Assembly (NCBI GenBank): GCA_964495885.1
Contig: CAZBWO010000010.1
Coordinates: forward strand, 58,699 to 122,698
Source: PALG01 sp964495885
Lineage (GTDB): Bacteria > Bacteroidota > Bacteroidia > Flavobacteriales > Flavobacteriaceae
Length of the DNA stretch: 64,000 nt
Reading direction: 5' to 3'
Shown: piece by piece, positions 48,456-56,141 of the stretch
How positions within the stretch are numbered: the stretch's first letter is position 1
How the letters are laid out: every line of letters begins with the position of its first letter
Translations under genes and position numbers: made by a program
The notes under the pieces: model-generated
The model's database searches: none
What the model was told of the DNA's origin: nothing
Seen by the model: the letters and a program-made list of their open reading frames with translations, nothing else

Positions 48456-49309
48456 AGCACCATTTTATCAATTGGAACAATTAGAATATCTTCCGCACCA
48501 GCTGTCTTTAGCTCATCAATGACTTCCCAAAATTGGTTTTCATCAATGACAGAGTGCAATGAACTCCATCCTTCTTCGGCTAGCGGCAGGATGGTCGGAC
48601 TTTTCAAAACGGGTAAAATAGACGCTACCTGCTTGATTTTATCATTGGGGACATTCAATAAAATATACTTACTGTTTTTAGCCCTTAACACGGCTTTAAT
48701 TCGAAACAAAAGTTTCTCTAAAGTCAGTTCCTGTGCAGCACTTAATTTCAATGATTTTACAAGAACCGCTTCAGATTTCAATATCACTTGGGTTTCCCTT
48801 AAACCATTTTTAAAAAGGGTACTACCAGAGCTTACAATATCACAGATGCCATCTGCCAAGCCAATATTTGGCGCAATTTCTACCGAACCGGAAATAGTGT
48901 GAATAGCTGCCGATATATTGTTTTTGGCTAAATAAGACCGTAGCGTGGCAGGGTAGGAGGTCGCTATTTTTTTGCCGTTGAAGTAGCGAACATCATTACT
49001 TGTAACTTCCTTGGGAACCGCTAAGGAAACCCTACATTTCGAAAATCCTAACTTTTCAACTACGGAAACTTGTTTCTGTTGTTCAATTAGTAGATTTTCA
49101 CCAACAATCCCAATATCTACAGTTCCATCTTCTAAATATTGGGGGATATCACTGTTACGGAGATACAGAATTTCCATCGGGAAATTTGAAACCGAAACCT
49201 TTAATTGATCCCGCCCATTGTGGATTGCAATACCACAATCCTTTAACAACTTTAGGGAATCATCGTGAAGTCTACCACTTTTCTGAATTGCAATTTTTAG
49301 TTTACTCAT
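48452..49309 (-). CDS. hisG: ATP phosphoribosyltransferase (long form)
   Basis: First and feedback-controlled step of histidine synthesis. The catalytic domains carry KIAIQKSGRLHDDSLKLL, DIGIVGENLL and GSVEIAPNIGLADGICDIV. The C-terminal ACT-like regulatory domain (residues 210-285) marks the long, HisZ-independent form. Length 285. The start codon lies in a potential hairpin: TTTACTCA upstream can pair with TGAGTAAA over the AUG. An attenuator and leader peptide precede it. Confidence 0.95.
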   Translation of the reverse strand: MSKLKIAIQKSGRLHDDSLKLLKDCGIAIHNGRDQLKVSVSNFPMEILYLRNSDIPQYLEDGTVDIGIVGENLLIEQQKQVSVVEKLGFSKCRVSLAVPKEVTSNDVRYFNGKKIATSYPATLRSYLAKNNISAAIHTISGSVEIAPNIGLADGICDIVSSGSTLFKNGLRETQVILKSEAVLVKSLKLSAAQELTLEKLLFRIKAVLRAKNSKYILLNVPNDKIKQVASILPVLKSPTILPLAEEGWSSLHSVIDENQFWEVIDELKTAGAEDILIVPIDKMVL

Positions 49310-49336
49310 TTTTGAATTTTGATGTGTCTGAGTAAA
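49301..49336 (-). promoter_or_regulatory. Possible hairpin covering the hisG start codon
   Basis: In the mRNA, TTTACTCA (49329-49336) and TGAGTAAA (49301-49308, containing the last bases of the hisG AUG) are perfect complements across a 20-base loop. The upstream segment TTTACTCAGAC is also an 11-base complement of GTCTGAGTAAA in the terminator 5' arm, so the two pairings exclude each other. Confidence 0.4.
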
Positions 49337-49353
49337 CCGAGAAGGAGGGTAAT

Positions 49354-49387
49354 AAAAAAACCGTCTGGATTTACTCAGACGGTTTTT
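49354..49387 (-). terminator. Attenuator terminator of the his operon
   Basis: In the transcribed direction AAACCGTCTG, an eight-base loop, then CAGACGGTTT followed by more T. It sits between the leader peptide stop (49415) and hisG (49309). Its 5' arm (49373-49381) can instead pair with GCTCAGGCG (49421-49429) inside the leader codons, which would block termination. Confidence 0.85.
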
Positions 49388-49414
49388 GATATTTTGAAGG
49401 ATTACATACCACTA

Positions 49415-49471
49415 TCACTTCGCCTGAGCGCAAATATGAAAATGGTGATGATGTAATGCGTTAAAAATCAT
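49415..49471 (-). CDS. hisL: his operon leader peptide
   Basis: An 18-codon ORF, MIFNALHHHHFHICAQAK, with His at positions 7-10 and 12 and an ATG start at 49471. Five histidines in six codons, a terminator 28 bases after its stop, and a -7 promoter box 19 bases before its start together make this a classic attenuation leader. Codons 15-17 (GCT CAG GCG) double as the antiterminator strand: a ribosome stalled on the His codons leaves them free, and a ribosome at the stop codon covers them. The ORF is too short for routine gene callers. Confidence 0.85.
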   Translation of the reverse strand: MIFNALHHHHFHICAQAK

Positions 49472-49489
49472 TTCTTGTATTATGTGGGT

Positions 49490-49497
49490 CAAAGATA
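49490..49497 (-). promoter_or_regulatory. Candidate -7 promoter box (TATCTTTG) of the his operon
   Basis: Read on the minus strand this matches TAnnTTTG and lies 19 bases before the hisL ATG, placing the transcript start where the leader would be included. A clear -33 element was not found. Confidence 0.5.
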
Positions 49498-49615
49498 TAA
49501 ATTTTATGTTTTTCGAGAAATTTTTTGGTCTTAATTTAAACAACAGTCTTTTTCTATACCATCAAAACGCCACAATCCGTCACGTCTTTCATACCAAATG
49601 TGCCTTTTGCTACCT

Positions 49616-50239
49616 TCATTGCTTTAAAGATACCCTTTTCATATTCAAATTAAGGGCAATCGTCCATCCCAATATCAATACAAAAGCGGTTTTCTGTACC
49701 AATGGGGAATAGGCCAGAAATCGTTCGTCATAATAGAACCAATTGTTGATGCCAATCACAATCATACACCCTATCCCTGCAATCATAAACGGAATATACG
49801 TATTACGGTACAAGGCCCTAATCATTCCAATAATCACCACAATACCGGCAACACTTAACAGGGTGGTCATCACATCATGCCAACTGGTAAAAATAAAGAT
49901 GGCCGATAGCATCCCGGTAATCCCTGAAATTTTAATGGCCCTTCGCCATTTTGGGTGTTCCTCGTAATACTCGGCAAACAAAAAGAAGAAATAGGCCATG
50001 CTCACACATAACAATACCATAGCTGTGAGTGCCACAGGCCTAGCGGGATTTATTTCTCCGTTCAATGCCTCCTCACTCATCAGGTTACACCAGTAGTTCC
50101 GTTGCCAATCAAAACCCACCGACTCCGGCTCTAGTTGTGAACCCCCAGGGTATAAACTTGCTGTATAGATAAAAAGCCCAATAAAGATCACAATCCCAAT
50201 GGTGGGTAATAAAAGGGGTATGTTTTTGTGGTTTTTCAT
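49616..50239 (-). CDS. Six-helix membrane protein (DUF998-like)
   Basis: A 207-residue protein with about six hydrophobic helices (LLPTIGIVIFIGLFIYTASL, ALTAMVLLCVSMAYFFFLF, GITGMLSAIFIFT, LLSVAGIVVIIGMIRAL, FMIAGIGCMIVIGINNWF, KTAFVLILGWTIALNLN). The loop YPGGSQLEPESVGFDWQRNYWCNLM is distinctive. The arrangement resembles DUF998/Frag1-like proteins, but the assignment is not firm. No function can be given. It is separated from hisL by 144 bases. Confidence 0.65.
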   Translation of the reverse strand: MKNHKNIPLLLPTIGIVIFIGLFIYTASLYPGGSQLEPESVGFDWQRNYWCNLMSEEALNGEINPARPVALTAMVLLCVSMAYFFFLFAEYYEEHPKWRRAIKISGITGMLSAIFIFTSWHDVMTTLLSVAGIVVIIGMIRALYRNTYIPFMIAGIGCMIVIGINNWFYYDERFLAYSPLVQKTAFVLILGWTIALNLNMKRVSLKQ

Positions 50240-50273
50240 GGATGATTTGATAATACTCGTAAGAGCTAATTTT

Positions 50274-50759
50274 TTACGTCCGCAACCTTAACAAAAACCG
50301 CTCTATCTGCCTGCGATGCCTTAAGATATGTACAATGGCGTGCTCAAACAATTGCTCCACATCATAGCGTTGTCCCCATCTTACCAAGATCTTTTGGGCA
50401 GGGTCAAAGGTCTCCAAGGGTACGTTGGGATAGTCTGTAAAGAAGTCCACACTATACTGAAACATTTTTTTCAGCTCCCGTTCGTAGTCGGCAACGGTGG
50501 GGAGCAACTCCCGTTCCACAAAGTCAAGGTCTTCCCCCAGGGAATTCCGCATATAGATCACATAACAATAACCGGCCCGTATGACGTGGGTTAGAATGGT
50601 TTGCACACTCCTACAATCGGAGTCGGTTGTCGTAGGGTCTACAATTTGCACTAATTCTTCATCGCTTATTTCAGCAATCACCTCCCTAAGCTCATCAACC
50701 GCCCGTTCGTATTCATCCAAAAGGGCGCCAATGGCCCCATGATCGCGGTAGTGTGTCAT
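50274..50759 (-). CDS. DinB family protein
   Basis: A four-helix-bundle protein of 161 residues with metal-ligand histidines placed as in DinB/YfiT: SVQTILTHVIRAG in the second helix and LFEHAIVHILRHRRQIERFL in the last. Family members act as thiol- or metal-dependent transferases or stress proteins. The substrate is unknown. It sits 34 bases upstream of the membrane protein on the same strand, and the two may be cotranscribed. Confidence 0.82.
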   Translation of the reverse strand: MTHYRDHGAIGALLDEYERAVDELREVIAEISDEELVQIVDPTTTDSDCRSVQTILTHVIRAGYCYVIYMRNSLGEDLDFVERELLPTVADYERELKKMFQYSVDFFTDYPNVPLETFDPAQKILVRWGQRYDVEQLFEHAIVHILRHRRQIERFLLRLRT

Positions 50760-50846
50760 TTGTACTATTTAATTGCTGGAAAGGAAAGATACGCTTTTTT
50801 TACAAGGATGTATTTCTTTACGTTAGAGTTGATTTATGGGAAAATC

Positions 50847-52145
50847 TTAAAGTTCCTTCTGTTTTATTAAATCTCCATCTTTGTAGGTTAGTTCCTGTAC
50901 GGGCAGTCCTTTGTCGTATAAAACGACAATGCGCATGTTCTTCATAATCTGCTTGTAGTCTGCCATGGTTTTTTTTCGAATGTATCCTTGACTGTCATAA
51001 TCTATCACAACTACCGGGATAGACGTATTATCCTTAAAAATGTAATGATATTCATAGTTAGGGATGCCTCCATTGTAGTGAATGCTTTTGTGAATAAAAT
51101 CATCCTTGTCTATATAGTTATCTATATAGGGCACATTATCATAGATAAATCGTTCCCCAATTTTGCGTCCCTTACTATCTAAAAGGTCTTTTTTAATCCT
51201 TCCTTCCCTTGCATAGACTATTTCTTGGGAGATTAAATCGGTTACCTTTACAACCTCACCCGCCTGGTTGTTAACGGTTTGCTCACTTATGCCTTTCTCG
51301 TAATAGGTTTCAGTAGATCTTTTAATCGTCCCATCTGCATACCGTTCATTCACAATTGTTTCGGTAAGTAAATCATTGGTGGATAGGTCATAGGTTCTTC
51401 TGGAATTCATAATTAATTCACCCCCTGTGTAGGGTTTGTGTGTAATGATTAACTTTTCCCCTTCTCCAATCCGAATCATGGTTGTGTCATTAATCCTGGC
51501 CACACCTACCTGGGACATTCCTGCATTAAAGATGGCGATTCGTTGTGCTTTCTGCCGCTGTTCCTGTAACCGTTCAATTCTATCAATTTCCTCCTGGGAA
51601 AGTGGTTTGGGTTTCCTTCGTCTTGAATTTGAAAATAAACTAATTAAATTACTGGCAGCCCCTAGATAATTTCCAGATTCTATGTTTCCCCACATTTGAT
51701 TTGAAACATTTAAATTCTGAACAAACCTTCCCACACCACTATCTTCCCCAAATAATGCATTGCCAGCAGTTTCTAGGGAATTGTAAAAATTGTTCATCTT
51801 GAAATAGGGGTTGTTGGAATCGGCCAGCGTATTGTTGTCCACATTCTCAGAAGCCGAATTGCAGGTGCTTACTTTTTGTATAACCCCATAGGCATTTTGT
51901 GTGTAAGCGGCATACGTATCTACTAAACCATTAATCATCCCCACCATTTGCGCCGCACGGGGTGAACCATTCTCGCATTCACATTTGTATGCATAATAAG
52001 TAGCAAGGTAAATGTAAGCTTCCCGTTTGGAAAACTCATCGGCACCCAAGCTCTGGGCTTGATTCTTATAATTAATGGCAGTACTTCCGGGACATTGCCC
52101 AAAAAGTACCATTGGGACAAATAATAAGGAAAAAAGGATTTTCAT
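50847..52145 (-). CDS. Secreted protein of unknown function with toxin_antitox_YwqK-like C-terminal half
   Basis: 432 residues with a signal peptide (MKILFSLLFVPMVLFGQ). The N-terminal half is helical with conserved-looking cysteines (YKCECENG, KVSTCNSA). A basic helix follows (SRRRKPKPLSQEEIDRIERL). The C-terminal half is made of short beta repeats such as YADGTIKRSTETYYEKG and NAGEVVKV-type turns, reminiscent of MORN or YwqK repeats. No family is recognised with confidence. Confidence 0.55.
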   Translation of the reverse strand: MKILFSLLFVPMVLFGQCPGSTAINYKNQAQSLGADEFSKREAYIYLATYYAYKCECENGSPRAAQMVGMINGLVDTYAAYTQNAYGVIQKVSTCNSASENVDNNTLADSNNPYFKMNNFYNSLETAGNALFGEDSGVGRFVQNLNVSNQMWGNIESGNYLGAASNLISLFSNSRRRKPKPLSQEEIDRIERLQEQRQKAQRIAIFNAGMSQVGVARINDTTMIRIGEGEKLIITHKPYTGGELIMNSRRTYDLSTNDLLTETIVNERYADGTIKRSTETYYEKGISEQTVNNQAGEVVKVTDLISQEIVYAREGRIKKDLLDSKGRKIGERFIYDNVPYIDNYIDKDDFIHKSIHYNGGIPNYEYHYIFKDNTSIPVVVIDYDSQGYIRKKTMADYKQIMKNMRIVVLYDKGLPVQELTYKDGDLIKQKEL

Positions 52146-52315
52146 GTATCTATTGTTTTAAAGGCTAATATCCAACAAGTCAGTTTAAAAGGATATACCC
52201 TTTAACGGTTAGTTTTTTAGCGTAAGCATATCCGCAAGGGGATTCTCCATAACAGCTACTAAAGGTACGCTTTTTAAGCAGATGTCAAACCTATAGGACC
52301 TATGTATGCTGTTCC

Positions 52316-53419
52316 CTAATACGCTATAATGGCATCTGCCAACGCACTTAGCTTTTGGTGCACTTCAGGCCCGGAAACATTGGTAATAAGAAACACGCCG
52401 GTTTGGGTTTCGGGAACCAGGGTCATCCAACTGGAAGTACCAAAGGCACCACCATTCTGAAATAGTTTGGCGGGTCCCTCACTGCTGTTCAGGATTTGCC
52501 AAAACAAACCATTGTCAAAACCCCCATACTTGCCGTTATACAACCCTTCATGGGATAGCTGCACCAACGGGTGGTCTGTTTGCAGTTGAAACTGCATATA
52601 GGCCAGCATATCGGCTACCGAAGAAACAATTCCTCCCTCTGCATTCACTTCCTTTAAGGTCCGTACAGGCATTTCCAACCCGTTGGCATTCAATCCCACC
52701 GCTACACGTCCCTGCTGGTCTTTAGACACCCCCACAAAGGTTTGGTCCATCTTCAGCGGGTCAAGGATCGCTGCCTTTAGTAAGTCTTCATACGATTGTT
52801 CATACAGCTGTTCAACACAAAGGGCCAATAGATTTGCCCCTACATTGGAATAAGAAAACTGCTGCCCCGGGAAGGTATTCAGTTTTACCTCATGCAACGC
52901 TTCCCAAAAATCGTTTTTGGTAAAACCCGCTTGTAATTCATTTATGGTATAGGGGAGGGTATCCCAGTTCGGATTGTCAAAAAGCCCCGGCGTATCGGGA
53001 AATAAATGGGGGAGTCCGCTGGTGTGTGTCACCAAATGTCTATAGGTAATGGGTTGCCCATCATATTGCAGATTGGGGTATTCCCTGGGAAGGACGTCCC
53101 TAATATCGTCATCAAGGGCCACTTTTTTATCGTGCAGGGCCTTGGCCAATAACAAACCCGTAAAGGTTTTGGTTAGGGAAGCAATTTCATATAAGGTTTC
53201 GTTGTTTGGGGATTCGCCAGTAAGTAACTGGCCTTGATGGAAGGTATAGACCTTTCCATTTTTGAGTATACCCACAGAAATAGAACTGAGTTCACTGTGC
53301 CCAACCAAGGAATCGCTTTGTTGGGAGACAAAATTTTCAAAAGGATCTGGCGACGTGCAGCTTCCAATGAGCAAGGGAATCAATACAAATAGGAGGGAAG
53401 GGAACCGTAGGGATTGCAT
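52316..53419 (-). CDS. Beta-lactamase-fold serine hydrolase lipoprotein
   Basis: About 367 residues from the ATG at 53419, which begins a lipoprotein signal (PSLLFVLIPLLIGSC). The class C/esterase domain has SxxK as SLTK in YEIASLTKTFTG, YxN as YSN in FSYSNVGAN, the HTSGLP motif and a late FQNGGAFGTSS. The ATG 15 codons upstream is rejected because it precedes the signal. It is the last gene before the cassette array. A degenerate array site lies 45 bases upstream of its start. Confidence 0.85.
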   Translation of the reverse strand: MQSLRFPSLLFVLIPLLIGSCTSPDPFENFVSQQSDSLVGHSELSSISVGILKNGKVYTFHQGQLLTGESPNNETLYEIASLTKTFTGLLLAKALHDKKVALDDDIRDVLPREYPNLQYDGQPITYRHLVTHTSGLPHLFPDTPGLFDNPNWDTLPYTINELQAGFTKNDFWEALHEVKLNTFPGQQFSYSNVGANLLALCVEQLYEQSYEDLLKAAILDPLKMDQTFVGVSKDQQGRVAVGLNANGLEMPVRTLKEVNAEGGIVSSVADMLAYMQFQLQTDHPLVQLSHEGLYNGKYGGFDNGLFWQILNSSEGPAKLFQNGGAFGTSSWMTLVPETQTGVFLITNVSGPEVHQKLSALADAIIAY

Positions 53420-53463
53420 ACTTTGGTTTTCCCTAAAGACGATACAAAAAGTAGAACGTCTCA

Positions 53464-53503
53464 AAAGTCCTGTCTATCCTCTATCGATACTTGGTGTTAG
53501 CTT
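53464..53503 (-). repeat. Degenerate attC-like site 1 (left end of array)
   Basis: GTCCTGTCTATCC matches the opening arm GTCCTGGCTATCC of intact sites, and CTTGGTGTTAG resembles the closing arm, but the AACG and the full GTTGTT core are gone. It is interpreted as the decayed oldest site. Confidence 0.45.
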
Positions 53504-53519
53504 TTATTGTATTGTTTTT

Positions 53520-53867
53520 TTACCATAAATGCAATTCCGAAAAGTATATCCATGTACACCAAAAAGTCCAAAGGCAACTGAATAATGTTCCAGAAATATA
53601 AAGGAATAGTCTAAACCTTTTTATTCCTAATCGATTTTTAAAATAATACCAATCAAAAAGTTCACTCAGGATTCCTAAAGAATAAAAAATATTAGCACCA
53701 ATTCCCCAGTATATTAATCCGAATGTATCTGCTCTGCTCCATGAATAATCGGTTCCTTTAATTCCGTCATAAATTGCATAAACTCCAACAATACCAACTA
53801 ATAAGTTGAATATCCACCTTTTGGATTCCCACCACTTAATATTTAATTTTAATTCGTCTAAATTCAT
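53520..53867 (-). CDS. Small membrane protein, cassette unit 1
   Basis: 115 residues from the ATG at 53867 (MNLDELKLNIKWWESKRW); an ATG six codons earlier is less likely because it lies against the site. Hydrophobic segments are WIFNLLVGIVGVYAIYDGI, LIYWGIGANIFYSLGIL and FRLFLYISGTLFSCLWTFW. No family recognised. This unit does not show matching inverted ends, in keeping with decayed flanking sites. Confidence 0.6.
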   Translation of the reverse strand: MNLDELKLNIKWWESKRWIFNLLVGIVGVYAIYDGIKGTDYSWSRADTFGLIYWGIGANIFYSLGILSELFDWYYFKNRLGIKRFRLFLYISGTLFSCLWTFWCTWIYFSELHLW

Positions 53868-53876
53868 TTTAAAAAT

Positions 53877-53906
53877 GAACAACAAAGGTTATGTGTTGTT
53901 GTATGC
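53877..53906 (-). repeat. Short attC-like site 2
   Basis: CAACAAAGGTTATGTGTTGTTG is a mini-hairpin (CAACA / TGTTG) with the GTTGTT core but no long central part. Its right flank, GTTGTATGC, is complementary to GCGTACAAC at the far end of the next unit (8 of 9). Confidence 0.6.
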
Positions 53907-53919
53907 AGTTTTTATTCAT

Positions 53920-54383
53920 TTAATTATAATTTATCGCAATTCCGCTATTCAATTCCGCTGCTTTTTTAAATCCAGATTTATACAATTTCAGATGCCAATT
54001 ATTGATGTAATCCCAGTGGACTTCATATTTGGCGTGATAAACGTGATTCGCAATTAGCTTTTCTTGGTTATAGGCATTTTCAAATCTTCAATTCCAATTG
54101 ATTCTAATGCTTTGTTCATCAGCTTGGCGTCGTCAGATTTTATAAATCGCTCATTTAATTTTGTTAAAATCTTATTGGGCGAGTTGTCGCATTCCTGAAT
54201 CAAAAAACGTGTTATTCCCCAACCTTTATCCATAGAAAATACTGTATCGTTTTGCTTGTGATACTGTGAATATACAAAAGCAAATTTTTCATTAAGATAT
54301 TCTTCTGCATCGTCGATAGTGAGTTTTTTTAGTTCCTCAATTTCAGAGTCAGGCATTCTGTATAATTCGCAAACAATTCCCAA
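53920..54383 (-). pseudogene. Frameshifted DUF1877-like gene, cassette unit 2
   Basis: The first 109 codons (MGIVCELYRMPDSEIEEL, then MDKGWGITRFLIQ) resemble DUF1877/YfbM proteins and end at 54054. In another frame, coding continues directly: YNQEKLIANHVYHAKYEVHW and on to FKKAAELNSGIAINYN, ending at 53920, which restores a family-like tail and about 155 residues in total. One base lost after the codons for DLKMP would explain it. The start codon is TTG, perhaps a mutated ATG. An alternative is a genuine short form, but the coding character of the second frame argues against that. Confidence 0.65.
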
Positions 54384-54419
54384 GTTCAGGTTAATTTTAG
54401 TCAGAGTGTTTTTTCAATT

Positions 54420-54477
54420 GCGTACAACGGCCTCTCTATCCCCTTGACGTCGATTGGGGATAGGTGTTGTTATATGC
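54420..54477 (-). repeat. attC-like site 3
   Basis: ACAACGG, CTATCCCC, then GGGGATAGGTGTTGTTATATGC. The short central part makes a compact hairpin. The stop codon of the unit to its right (TAA, 54470-54472) lies inside the core as TAACAAC. Confidence 0.85.
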
Positions 54478-54997
54478 TGGCATTCCCATCTCGTTTCTCC
54501 CTCAATATTTCAATCTCCTTTTCTAGAATTTTCTTCTCTCTATGTATGAGGCTATCCCATTTTTTTTTTGCAATGACTTCTCTTTCACTCTCCGTTAGTG
54601 TGTTAACTGGCATTGGTGGTAATGTAATTGTCCTCGTTAAGGGCTTTTCGAAAGACCTATTTAAAGCACACATATCCATTGTGATAAATCCTTCATCATG
54701 AGAATCTGCATAAACAAGCCATTTCTCTTTTTTATCAGTAAATATATCACAGGAACTTTCCTGTTTTACAACATAGAGATTTCCTGGCTTATCACCACCG
54801 TCTAAAGATTCAATAACCTTAATAGTAAATGAATAGTTAGCATTATCAATTTCTACAATTTCACCGATAAAAATACAATCTGAATATTCATAAGAAGATT
54901 TTTGCAATTCAGAGAGTTTCATTATGGCACAGTCACAAGCAAATGAATATGATGAAAAAGCAATTAATAAGGATAATATATAAGTTTTACTTTTCAT
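54470..54997 (-). CDS. Secreted cysteine-containing protein, cassette unit 3
   Basis: 175 residues with a signal peptide ending at SYSFA, so the mature protein begins CDCAIMKLSEL. The N-terminal CxC and following DCIFIGEIVEI strand recall the netrin-like/TIMP fold, but I cannot confirm that. A later ESSCDIFTDKKEKWLVYAD adds a third conserved-looking Cys. The tail is charged and helical (EREVIAKKKWDSLIHREKKI). Unit ends GTTATATGC and GCGTATAAC match inversely (8 of 9). Confidence 0.65.
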   Translation of the reverse strand: MKSKTYILSLLIAFSSYSFACDCAIMKLSELQKSSYEYSDCIFIGEIVEIDNANYSFTIKVIESLDGGDKPGNLYVVKQESSCDIFTDKKEKWLVYADSHDEGFITMDMCALNRSFEKPLTRTITLPPMPVNTLTESEREVIAKKKWDSLIHREKKILEKEIEILREKRDGNASI

Positions 54998-55002
54998 CAG
55001 TT

Positions 55003-55063
55003 TGCGTATAACGGCACTAACTATTCCCTAGGCGACACTTGGTGGTAAGCGTTGTTATATGGC
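55003..55063 (-). repeat. attC-like site 4
   Basis: ATAACGGCACTAACTATTCCC opens and CTTGGTGGTAAGCGTTGTTATATGG closes. It is more diverged in the central stem than site 3. Confidence 0.75.
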
Positions 55064-55077
55064 TTCTTTTTACTTTA

Positions 55078-55725
55078 TCAAATTTTAGTCATTATGCCAG
55101 TCCCATTGGTTCGGTTCAAAAGATTGGAATGGTATAAATAACTGTCATGGGTTAATTTTTCTATTATTTTTACATGTATAGTTTTACCTATCAAGTAGTC
55201 AAATTTTGGGTTATTAACTTCTTTGTAGGTTAGGGCATATTCGCAATCGGATTTCCAAGCGATTGAATAAACAAATTTAGATTTCCCGTCCGTTTCTACC
55301 TGTAAACTATCATTCCTTTTCACTAAAACATTCGGATATAATATGCTCTCATATTTAAAATCACCAGTTTTAAATTCGTCAAAGTTTTGACATTCTGAGG
55401 GGTTTTTAATTTTGCGCTCATATTTTTTGTTTACAAATTGATAAGTGTAATCAAAACACATTCCATTTAATTTACTTTCCAGAGGATATACTATATCTTT
55501 ATTTTTTTGAATTATTCCGTCAATCATTTTTTGATTGTCATAAGTCGTTTTGCTCTGATTGATTTGAATACTTTTAGATTTACCGTTATTATCAATGCAA
55601 AGGGTTAAAGTTAGAAACTCAACTACGTTAACATCCGTTACATAATATTCCTGCTCGATTCGATTTTGTCTATTACAAGAGCTTAGGAATAAGATGAACA
55701 TGAACAATGTCAATTTTAATTTCAT
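55078..55725 (-). CDS. Lipoprotein of unknown function, cassette unit 4
   Basis: 215 residues. The signal peptide has lipobox LSSC (Cys at residue 17), then a mixed-charge domain with two later cysteines (NGMCFDYTYQ, KNPSECQNF) and a third in WKSDCEYALTY. No family recognised. This unit fails the inverted-end test (only GTT is shared), so its boundaries or its site have changed. Confidence 0.6.
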   Translation of the reverse strand: MKLKLTLFMFILFLSSCNRQNRIEQEYYVTDVNVVEFLTLTLCIDNNGKSKSIQINQSKTTYDNQKMIDGIIQKNKDIVYPLESKLNGMCFDYTYQFVNKKYERKIKNPSECQNFDEFKTGDFKYESILYPNVLVKRNDSLQVETDGKSKFVYSIAWKSDCEYALTYKEVNNPKFDYLIGKTIHVKIIEKLTHDSYLYHSNLLNRTNGTGIMTKI

Positions 55726-55740
55726 AGTTTTTTGATGAGA

Positions 55741-55796
55741 CTCAACGGTCTGTTAGGACCACCAGTTTTAATTGCGGTTATAAGTTGTTGTGGTGT
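55741..55796 (-). repeat. attC-like site 5
   Basis: CTCAACGGTCTGTTAGGACC opens and GCGGTTATAAGTTGTTGTGGTG closes. The stem uses a different sequence from the GGCTATCCC type, so it belongs to another subtype, like site 15. Confidence 0.7.
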
Positions 55797-56056
55797 CGTT
55801 TTTTAATATTTAAATATCCTATGGTGCTAATCACAGACAAGAGAATACAAGTCCAAAACCCAATAACTTGAAAATCAAGCCAAAACTTTAGATTTTCAAT
55901 ATCAGTTTTTTGCATTTCTGTAATTGTCAAAAACCTTGTTTGGTCTCCGTAAAGTGCTGCCATGTTAATCGAAGTTAATGCAAAATAAATAGTCACTAGT
56001 GGTAACACTATTATTGCAATCAGTAATATTCTCTTGTATATTAAAGACTTCTTCAT
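55778..56056 (-). CDS. Two-helix membrane protein, cassette unit 5
   Basis: 92 residues from the ATG at 56056 (MKKSLIYKRILLIAIIVLPL). A longer open frame to 56233 only translates the repeat. Two helices: ILLIAIIVLPLVTIYFALT and VIGFWTCILLSVISTIGYL, separated by a soluble loop. The last residues lie inside site 5. Unit ends GTTGTGGTGT and GCACCACAAC match inversely (9 of 10). Function unknown. Confidence 0.6.
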   Translation of the reverse strand: MKKSLIYKRILLIAIIVLPLVTIYFALTSINMAALYGDQTRFLTITEMQKTDIENLKFWLDFQVIGFWTCILLSVISTIGYLNIKKRHHNNL

Positions 56057-56063
56057 TTTTAAT

Positions 56064-56122
56064 GCACCACAACTGTACTGGCTATCCCTCTGGCAAGGCT
56101 CGGGGGTAGGCGTTGTTGGCAT
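56064..56122 (-). repeat. attC-like site 6
   Basis: CAACTGTACTGGCTATCCC opens and GGGGGTAGGCGTTGTTGGCA closes. Stem CTATCCC pairs with GGGGTAG. Confidence 0.8.
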
Positions 56123-56141
56123 TAGTGCTTTTTTTATCAGA

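Noticed and set aside
49520..49615. Short stretch on the minus strand reading like protein (KRHIWYERRDGLWRFDG) after the DUF998-like gene
   Set aside because: There is no start codon (a TAA precedes it in frame) and only about 30 codons; it could be a gene remnant, but support is too thin to list.
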